Of a DNA stretch of 64,000 nt, positions 56,692 through 64,000 are shown piece after piece (positions within the stretch are counted from its first letter, which is position 1; each line of letters starts with the position of its first letter). The notes under the pieces were generated by a model. It saw only the letters and a list, made by a program, of their open reading frames with translations, was not told the origin of the DNA and ran no database searches. The DNA is from Areca catechu (lineage: Eukaryota > Streptophyta > Magnoliopsida > Arecales > Arecaceae): contig CM038044.1 in assembly GCA_021397845.1 (NCBI GenBank), positions 56,209,851-56,273,850 of the forward strand, in the 5' to 3' direction. The translations under genes and the position numbers were made by a program.

Positions 56692-57247
56692 TTGATAATG
56701 TTATGATATATTGTTTCGAGTTCGGGTGTGCCCCACATCTCCTCGGATCATGCCCATCATACATGGTACGCCCCTCGCCCTCGCAAGCCCCCCGTCATGC
56801 TGTGGCATGATAAGCGACAGGTCATCCTTCCCTGTGTTAACGCACGATCGGCGCCCTTCGGTAGACCGTGCCTTGTCCCATGCCCGCATGCCAGTCTCCT
56901 TGTGTTCGAAAATTCCATGCCTCGCTGCCGCTCATGGCTAGTTCCCGATCATGCTGTGGTCGATGGTACCCATATGCGCGGAATGTGTGTCTCGACCATC
57001 ATGGCATGCTTCGGTACCAGACACGTGCATCGACCTTCTTGACATTCTTTACTATATTAAAATATGTTATTCGATAATTATTAAATTTTTATCAAAAACT
57101 TAGTATAAGATTTAAAGTTTTTTTTACAAAATGTAGATTATGAATTATGTAAATATATATTGTATGGTTAATATAAAATATATATTATAAAAATTAAAAA
57201 ACTAAAATTAATGTATTTAAATATATTATGTATTATAATGATAGAAA
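56692..57247. other. Unassigned flank right of Tat-2
   Basis: 56697-57040 is GC-moderate with no motif I recognise. 57041-57247 is extremely AT-rich, like the left flank of Tat-2. No gene seen. Confidence 0.4.
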
Positions 57248-58091
57248 TTGTTACCGCCTAGATCGTCGTGGCCTGTAGCTCCTACATGGCACCGATGAGT
57301 GGATGTCCAGCCTTGCATCTCCAAGCACGACTGGTCTGGCAAAAGAGAGAAGACCCGGGTCGAAGATTCCAGCAAGAGCACCCCGACAATCAAGTCAGTG
57401 GACGATCAAGGAAAATAGATTCTCCTTAGCGGAGCCCAAAATGGTCTCCATGTTCAATGGATTCTCAAAGAGATAGAGTAGAAGTTAGAGCAGTGGGAGC
57501 TAAAACAGTGGTATCTGAAGCAGGGGGAGCTTTTGGGGGAGTCTTCAGATGTTCCTCCTGCCTCCAAGCTTCTCTCTCCTATTCTCCCTCGCACTGGTTT
57601 CTGCTCGCTTTCACTTGTTACTTGTGCTTACCTTTGCCAGAGGCCCTTTTGGGCTTCTTATGGAAGCTTATTTCATATAGTAGAGCATAAGCCCTGGTCT
57701 GATGCTCTCTGGGAGTGCCTTATGTGAACGGAGCATAGGCCTGTCCCCCCTCCTCCTGAGAGGAGGGATACAGGGTCTGTAGCCCTTATAGGGGGGTTTT
57801 GCCATGGGTATAGGTGAAGTACTACGAAGTGCCCGTCCATTCCGTAGTTAGCGTGAGTGGCATGCCACGGGGCCTGACACCCCGACAGGACACTGCTTCT
57901 TACGAGTGTTGTGCCACCATGCCTGGAGACCTGGCAGGGCACTGGCCTGGTGGGAGATGCTACAGGATCTAAGACTCCTGGTAAAACCTTCCTCTTTCGA
58001 GTGGTACAAGCGATAGGTTAAAGGGTGTGATGCTTCGAGGGGAGTGTCTTTCCACAGAAGGTGCTGACTGTGATGGGTTACAGATATGGAA
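57248..58091. repeat. Tat-2-like LTR fragment
   Basis: The first ~190 bases (TGTTACCGCCTAGATCGTCG ..., 'ccgacaatcaagtcagtgg') align with the start of the Tat-2 LTR. Further on it diverges. Probably the LTR of a related family, interrupted near 58091 by element 9. Confidence 0.5.
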
Positions 58092-59431
58092 TGATGCATT
58101 TCTACAAATTAAAGATATTAAATGATGATGAGGCAGATATGCATGCGGCTATTTTATGTAAAGAAGCAGAATTTCATGAAAAGGACATAAGGAAAGCATG
58201 ACCAGGAAGACAACCTATCAAAGCAATTAAGAAAATAGACCTTTGTGGTTAGGAAACTACATAGGTTAGGGCTAGCTTAATTTCCTATTTCAGATTTGAA
58301 AGAGATTTATAAAGATTGGTTATCCGGCCATTAATATTCTGAAATGAAGTAAGGAACACTCAAGATGAAGTATTTAAATGGCCAAGGAATTTCTCTAGGT
58401 TTTAAAGCATCCTGCATCTGATTCTTTGGCATAGTAGACCTTCATCTTGGAAACCATGAGACCCGGGGATCCTGTACAGGTAGATGGAAAGGTTAAAGGT
58501 TTAGATGGAAGATTGGAAGAAAGGAAGAGGAAAGTTAAGAATGGAAGTGTTGGCTTAGGCTTGGATTGAAGTAATCTTTCTTCGGCGTCCTTTGCTTGAA
58601 TCATCTTCAATTATTGGCGTGGAGAACTCCATTGTAGATGATCTATTTTGGAAGATGGGAAGGTCAAAATTGGAGAGGCTTGAAGAGGGTTCTTCATGCA
58701 TTGCCGAATGGGATTGGAAGAGGGATTAGTAGCTTGTTTGGTTAAGTATCCTAGGTCTCACACTTACGTTCTCTCAAGGGTCTTTGGCTAGCAAAGGAAG
58801 AAAGCTTTCTTTGAAAAAAAATTCATTTCATTCATCATCCAATTACAAGAGGATTCTAGGAGCTTTTATAAACCTTAAGCTCCTTTTCAAATTCAAAATA
58901 CAACACCTTTCATGGAGAATATTATGGGGTGTCCCAAAGAAAGTGGAATGGCCCATTTACAAATTCAAACTCCTAATTTTAAGGTGGCATCCCATGAAGA
59001 GTGAAGCTTCCTTCAATTTGAATTTGATTTGGGCAAAAACTCATGGGTGAGGTGTCTTGTGATGTGGCTTGATCTTTCCTCCAAGTGGCATGACTTGTCC
59101 TCTAAGGTGGCATGGTCCAATGATGATTTGGTGCTCCAAGTAGTTGGTGAAGCTGGTTGCACTTAATCTGGCTTAATTCAAACCCAACTTCAAGTAGCTC
59201 TTGAACCCGACTCAATACAAAGTCTAATTGAACCCAAATTGAAATAAAACATGACTCAATTATTCAACCTGACTCAATACAAAGCCTAATTGAACTTTAA
59301 AATCCAAATTGAAATAAAACATGACTCAATTATTCAAATAAATACAAGTACAAGACTTAAATTCTTAATCTTCTATCCATAAAGAACTTGGTACCAATTG
59401 AAGCCTCTTCCTGAGCCTGGTGCCTGCACCA
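58092..59431 (-). repeat. Element 9 3' LTR (about 1340 bp)
   Basis: The start is firm, by likeness to the CHR LTR start and by the preceding 'accccggagagaat'. The far end is placed at TGATGCAT (58092), by likeness to the CHR end TGCATCA; 58123 is an alternative. TATAAAA on the - strand is at 58864-58870. The second LTR is not available for a check. Confidence 0.6.
58864..58870 (-). promoter_or_regulatory. Element 9 LTR TATA box
   Basis: TATAAAA on the - strand, followed after ~20 bases by 'tcctcttgtaattggatgat', similar to the CHR LTR downstream region. Confidence 0.5.
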
Positions 59432-59998
59432 ATTCTCTCCGGGGTGGAAGGAACTCGATCTTGTTGAGTAAGGATCGGTTTGACTGTGGTACTTTTGTAA
59501 TAGATCTGGATCAATTTGTTATAGATCCTCTTGGGTGATCTAGGAGTCTTAAGATTCTGGTCGGCTGTGCCAATGAACCAGATAATGCTGATAACCCTTA
59601 TTTCTATTAGTAACCACTTGGTCATCTAAGATACATTCAATCTTGTCTCTCTGATCTAGTGGAATTGCTGGTGGGCACTTAGGTAGGGTTTCGCTCTCAA
59701 AGGCAGGGTGAGATCCAAAAAGCTCACTAGGAATTAATGTCGGATCTTTAAATTCTTTTAGATCAGAAATAATGAAAGTGGAACTAATGCCATAATCAGG
59801 TGGTAACACTAACACATATGCATTAGATCCTATTTTCTTAATTATTTTGAAAGGTCCAGCTCCCCGGGCATGCAATTTCTTCATAGTTCCCGGTGGAAAC
59901 CTTTCAGGTCTAAGTTTTATCATGACAAAGTCCCCTTCATTAAATTCTTTTATCCATTTACATGAATCAGCCACATGCTTATAAACTTCATTACTCAT
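59365..59998 (-). pseudogene. int: Element 9 integrase C-terminus and chromodomain
   Basis: From 59998: SNEVYKHVADSCKWIKEFNE, then GDFVMIKLRPERFPPGTMKK and GAGPFKIIKKIGSNAYVLVL, then the chromodomain start IECILDDQVVTNRNKGYQHY. Beyond HSRPES (59549) the frame shifts; the second half of the chromodomain is damaged. It is the direct homologue of 10147-10959. Confidence 0.8.
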
Positions 59999-60040
59999 TT
60001 GAATTTTCTTACTAATTTTCTTATGTAATTTTTTAAGATG

Positions 60041-60720
60041 CTATGCATATGACTCGGCAGACTCAGATACACGTGTGTGAGTGGGTAATGGGATGAGGTC
60101 GATAGGTCTCCTAGGTCTGTAACCATGGACAATCTCAAAGGGACTTTTACCAGTGGACCTATTGACCGAGCTATTGTACGCGAATTCAGCACGAGGTAGA
60201 AGTAAATCCCAATTTCCCAGACTCTCTCCAACAAGGTACCTTAATAAGTTCCCTAGACTTCTATTTACAACTTCAGTTTGTCCATCAATCTGAGGGTGGT
60301 AAGCAGTTGAGAATTTTAGTTTTGTTCCTAGTAGGTGCCAAAGGGTCTTCCAAAAATAGCTTGTGAAACGGACATCCTTATCAGAAACAATGGTCTTAGG
60401 TAACCCATGTAACTTGACTACTTGATCGAGAAAAAGCTTGGCTATCCTAGAGGCATCAAAAGTTTGGGAGCAGGGTATAAAATGGGCCATTTTCGAAAAT
60501 CTGTCGACCACTACAAAGATTGAATCGTGTTTTCTAAGGATCTTGGGCAGTCCTAAAATGAAGTCCATGCTAAGATCCTGCCATGGACAATCCGACACAG
60601 GTAAAGGAGTGTATAACCCGGTATTTTGTCTTTGATGTTTGGCAACCGCACATGTCCTACATCGGGCAACAATATAAACTACTTGTCTCTTAAGGCCTGG
60701 CCAGTAAATTTCTCCTCAAT
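60041..60720 (-). pseudogene. int: Element 9 integrase core
   Basis: Open from 60598 to 60041. The DDE core shows MDFILGLPKILRKHDSIFVV, KTIVSDKDVRFTSYFWKTLW and AYHPQIDGQTEVVNRSLGNL. All three catalytic residues are visible. Upstream (60720-60600) is the zinc domain's C-x2-C half (VARCRTC). CHR-A/B keep only TYFWKTLWHLLGT and the piece from AEF/IAF onward. Confidence 0.83.
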
Positions 60721-61340
60721 TATCAATATGGTCTTGTTTCTTCCAAAATGGCTAGCCAAACCTCCAACATGGGTTTCCCAAATTAAAAAGTCTCTCAGAG
60801 AAGTCTTTGGAACACAAAGCTTGTTTTCCTTAAATAGATAACCATCTAAAAGGGTGTACTCACTGTGGTCACTAGATGGTCCTAATTTCAAAGCTTGGTA
60901 AACTTCACTAAAGTCTGGACAATTATCATATTCATTTGTAAGTCTTTCAAATCCAACAACTTCAGTGCTAATCGAGTTCATAAGCAGGGCTCTACGACTT
61001 AAAGCATCGGTAACCTTATTCTCAGTTCTGGCATAGTGTTTCAAGACAAACGTGTAGGCCTGGATGTATTCTACCCACTTGGCGTGCCTAGGATTCAGCT
61101 TCTTCTGGGAACTAAGGAATCTAAGGGCCTCGTGATCGGAAAACAAGACAAATTCATGCGGTAGTAGATAGTGCCTCCAATACCTTAAAGCTTGCACTAC
61201 CGCATAGATCTCCTTATCATAGATGGAATACCTAAGCTTAGCGTCATTTAACTTTTCACTAAAGAAAGCTATGGGATGGCTCCACCTATTCCTACTCCAG
61301 ATGCATCACAAGCGACCTCAAAAATCTTGGAAAAATCAGG
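60679..61340 (-). pseudogene. rh: Element 9 RNase H
   Basis: RWRHYLLPHEFVLFSDHEAL and VEYIQAYTFVLKHYARTENK, then VTDALSRRAL, are the typical Ty3/gypsy RNase H end blocks. The integrase zinc-domain His part (THVGGLASHFGRNKT) follows in the same frame. The start near 61340 is stop-interrupted. Confidence 0.8.
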
Positions 61341-61511
61341 AAATCTTAAGATAGGTGCTTGTGTCATTTTCTTCTTAATGTCTAGGAAGGCCCTATCAGC
61401 AACTTTGGTCTATTCAAATTGGCCTTTCCTAATGCAATCTGTGATTGGCGCAACTATGGTACTAAACCCCCAAATGAATCTTCTATAAAAAGTAGCTAGG
61501 CCATGAAAACT

Positions 61512-62155
61512 TCATACTTCATGATCACTTTTTGGCACATGCCACTCTATAATTGATTTAATCTTTTTGAGGTTAGCAGAAACTCCGTCAGGTGTGACAA
61601 CAAAACCTAGGAAAATGACTCTATGGGTAAAAAAATCACATTTCTTGATATTTGCAAAGAGACTATTTTCCCTAAGAGCTAAATAGACTTGATTCAAGTG
61701 GTCCAAATGATTCTCCTAGGTCCTGCATATATAAGAATGTCATCGAAGTAAACTACGACAAACTTTCCTATAAATAACCGTAGGACTTGATTCATAATCT
61801 GTATAAAGGTACTAGGAGCATTGGACAGTCCGAAAGGCATTACTACCCATTCAAAATGACCCTCCTTAGTCTTGAACGCAGTCTTCCACTCATTTCCTGG
61901 TCTAATCCTAACATGATAATAGCCACTCTTAAGGTCAATCTTTGAAAATATTGTTGCTCCGGCCATTATGTCTAACATGTCGTCCAAACGGGGTATGGGA
62001 AACCTATATTTTGTTGTGATCATATTAATGGCATGACTGTCAATGCACATCCTCCAAGTGCCATCTTTCTTAGGGGTTAGTAATGCAGGTACTGTACAGG
62101 GACTCAAACTCTCTTTAATAAATTCTTTCCTAAGGAGATCCCTTACTTGTCTTTA
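61512..62155 (-). pseudogene. rt: Element 9 reverse transcriptase
   Basis: Blocks: VPALLTPKKDGTWRMCIDSH, YRFPIPRLDDMLDIMAGATI, VVMPFGLSNAPSTFIQIMNQ and the active site VVYFDDILIY (intact F-D-D) near 61735. A frameshift at ~61700 leads into MDHLNQVYLALRENSLFANI and FLGFVVTPDGVSANLKKI. Confidence 0.85.
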
Positions 62156-62431
62156 TAACTCTAAATGTTTAGTAGGATTTATCCTATAGTGTGGAAGGTT
62201 GGGTAGGGTGGCTCATGGGACTAAGTCAATGGCATGCTAGATGTCCCTAAGTGGTGGAAGTTGGTCAGGTAGATCATCTGGGAACACATCCTGAAAGTCT
62301 TCTAACACTTTAGCCACTTCCTGAGGGCATTCTTTCTAGGAAGGCTCCTGAATTTTCTTAGTGGCTAAAATCCAAACATGTGTACCCTCAGTGAGTTCTT
62401 TCTCAATCTCTTTATTAGTTATCAAATTGAC

Positions 62432-63391
62432 TCACATTTTCTTTTTCTTTAGGTGGCTCGATCCTCTCTTAACGGTGTCCTTAGGTGGTGTTGGGTTAAT
62501 TACAAACTTCTTTCCTAGGTGCATGAATGAGCAGGAATTTGATTGACCGTATAGGGTCGCATCATGATCAAATAACCAGGGTCGACCTAGGATGATACTG
62601 CTCACTCCCATTAGTAGGACATCACACCACACTTTCTCCTGATAGGACTGTAATTAGATTTGGACTAGGCACCTATGTTTGATGGGAATTGAAGTGGAGT
62701 CTATCCAAGAAACCTTATAGGGATTTGGATGGGGAACTATGGACAAGCCTAAAGTTTTGACAGCACTAGTAGATATGGCATTTACACAACTCCCACTATC
62801 TATGATTATTTTACATACCTTATCCCCTAACTTGACAAATATTTGTAGGATGTTAATCCTACGCCAATCCTCCTGTGTCATAGTGTGGGTAAGGATGCAT
62901 CTAACTACTCCCAACAGATTAGGCTCTATTTGTTCCTCGTCACCTTCATACTCTTCAGCCAAATTGTCCTTAGCCTGATATACTTCCTCAACATTATCAC
63001 CTAGGGGTTCTTTGGGTTCAGACTCATCCTCTTCTAATTCCCCTACGTGTAAGGCCCTAATTGGACAATTGCTAGCGTAATGGCCTAACTTATGACATCT
63101 ATAGCAAGCCACATTAGGATTTGGAGTCCTCTGAACTTCTGGTGCTTTATCCCTATCATCTCTATGGGTCAGAGGGGTGCTAGGGTTGGGTCGACTGGGT
63201 CGCATCTGATTCGATCCTGGCTGCTGACTAGGTGCACTAGTTCTAGGAGGTTCGGGTCTGCGATAAAATGATTCCCTATGAAATCTCTCAGCATCTCGTA
63301 CTACCTGGTAAGCTAGCTCTAAGTCATGGACTTCTCTCAAAAATAACTCCTTCTGGATCTCTTCTCTTAATCCTGTCCTAAATCTAGACAA
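62432..63391 (-). pseudogene. Element 9 Gag C-terminus and protease
   Basis: Open from 63391 to 62654. Gag tail with RFRTGLREEIQKELFLREVH, then CCHC knuckle CYRCHKLGHYASNC, an acidic linker (DNVEEVYQAKDNLAEEYEGD), and protease with the active site IIIDSGSCVNAIS (D-S-G intact). After TAG at 62654 the frame goes on to 62432, with the flap/helix block SSIILGRPWLFDHDATLYG. Gag and protease are in one frame, as in chromoviruses. Confidence 0.82.
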
Positions 63392-64000
63392 AGTAACTGA
63401 CTCAGACTCATCTACATTGATCTCATTACAAATTCATCAAATTTGGCAATGTATTCGGCTACACTCTTGGTTCCTTGAGTCAATCTCTGCTACTGATCTA
63501 GAAGTCTCTGGTGGTAGGACATGGAAAGGTATTTCTCTCTAAGCCTAAGTTTCATTGCCCTCCAGGTTACTATGGGAGCATCACCCTCTTTGTCTAATGA
63601 ACCTCTCGACATTCCCCTAGTAAAGCCTAGCCTGATGAATTAACCTAAGCTTTGCAAACTTGCACTTTCTTTCCTCAGTCATGTCATACCAATCAAAGTA
63701 TTGGTCCATCTCTCCCTCCTAATCTATGTAAACCTTAGGATCCAGATTCCCATCAAATGTTGGAGCTTGCAATCTAATACTCCTAAGGGTTCGCTCATCA
63801 CAGTCTAACTAATCCTGATTATGTCTCCTTGGGTTTGGCTCATAAACTGGATCATGATGTGCTATCCTAGGATTCGGATCATGGACTCGATCAGGATTGG
63901 GCCTCCTAGGATTTGGCTCGAAGAAATGGTCTTGATGAAGAGCCCTTCTATGGTTGATGGGTGTTTCAAACTCAGGTTCAGGCTCTAACTCATTTTGGAC
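63392..64000 (-). pseudogene. gag: Element 9 Gag, N-terminal and capsid part (runs off window)
   Basis: Decayed, with several stops; APTFDGNLDPKVYID and EGEMDQYFDWYDMTEERKCK near 63760-63680 mark the capsid domain. It resembles APTFDGRQETYIKWEEQMD of CHR-A. The N-terminal proline-rich repeats (EPNPRR type) run to the window end. Confidence 0.7.

Larger units (their letters stand above)
58092..64000 (-). mobile_element. Element 9: pol-bearing chromovirus, - strand, 5' part outside window
   Basis: On the - strand: gag with CCHC knuckle, protease, RT, RNase H, integrase with chromodomain, 3' LTR. The LTR starts TGGTGCAGGCACCAGGCTCAG at 59431 and probably ends ...ATGCATCA at 58092. LTR start, Gag acidic segment and integrase C-terminus resemble CHR-A/B. 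Stops in every module show decay. The 5' LTR and PBS are outside the window. Confidence 0.8.

Noticed and set aside
56692..57080. Possible small host gene right of Tat-2
   Set aside because: Short open frames in three overlapping frames, no start context or motif, no splice-supported continuation.
58395..59050. Small open frames near 58395 and 58784
   Set aside because: They lie in the element 9 LTR around its TATA box; no conserved protein features.

Overview
The window is plant nuclear DNA made almost wholly of LTR retrotransposons, nested inside one another. Evidence: plant-type LTR pairs with TG...CA ends and 5-bp target duplications, initiator-Met-tRNA primer sites (TGGTATCAGAGC), chromodomain integrase, Tat/Athila/Sirevirus-type Gag and Pol motifs, and spliced introns with GT..AG borders. 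I found no convincing host gene, rRNA, tRNA gene or CRISPR. A flowering plant with a large repetitive genome is implied; the species cannot be told from this sequence.

Layout. (1) 1-18216, + strand: Tat-lineage Ty3/gypsy element 'Tat-1', decayed, with its 5' LTR cut by the window edge. Its integrase is split by (2) 5593-12615, + strand: 'CHR-A', a complete non-autonomous chromovirus-like element (TSD tccaa). (3) 18217-24970 and continuing at 35046: a degenerate Athila-like element on the - strand, containing a 2.12-kb tandem duplication and a triplicated zinc-knuckle unit. (4) 24971-35040, - strand: 'SIR-out', a Sirevirus-like Ty1/copia element without pol (TSD aatga), split by (5) 26716-32164, - strand: 'SIR-in', a related gag-only element (TSD taatt). 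(6) 37179-56691, - strand: 'Tat-2', a nearly complete Tat element of about 12.5 kb without its insert; its gag is split by (7) 48014-55038, + strand: 'CHR-B', a second copy of the CHR-A family (TSD gtctg). (8) 57248-58091: fragment of a Tat-2-like LTR. (9) 58092-64000 (open end), - strand: a pol-bearing chromovirus, a plausible autonomous relative of CHR-A/B.

How the parts relate. Tat-1 and Tat-2 share the order LTR-gag-pol-tandem repeats-antisense gene-PPT-LTR. The antisense gene (PF04195-like 'putative gypsy type transposon' protein) has two introns at matching places in both elements. CHR-A and CHR-B have lost protease, reverse transcriptase, RNase H and most of integrase. In their place is a shared ~200-codon reading frame of unknown function, and they keep the integrase C-terminus with chromodomain. 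They would need pol from a relative such as element 9. SIR-out and SIR-in likewise would need outside pol.

Most notable: the spliced antisense gene inside Tat elements, the CHR-A/B non-autonomous family with its conserved unknown reading frame and complementary gag losses, and the duplicated primer binding site inside the CHR LTR end.
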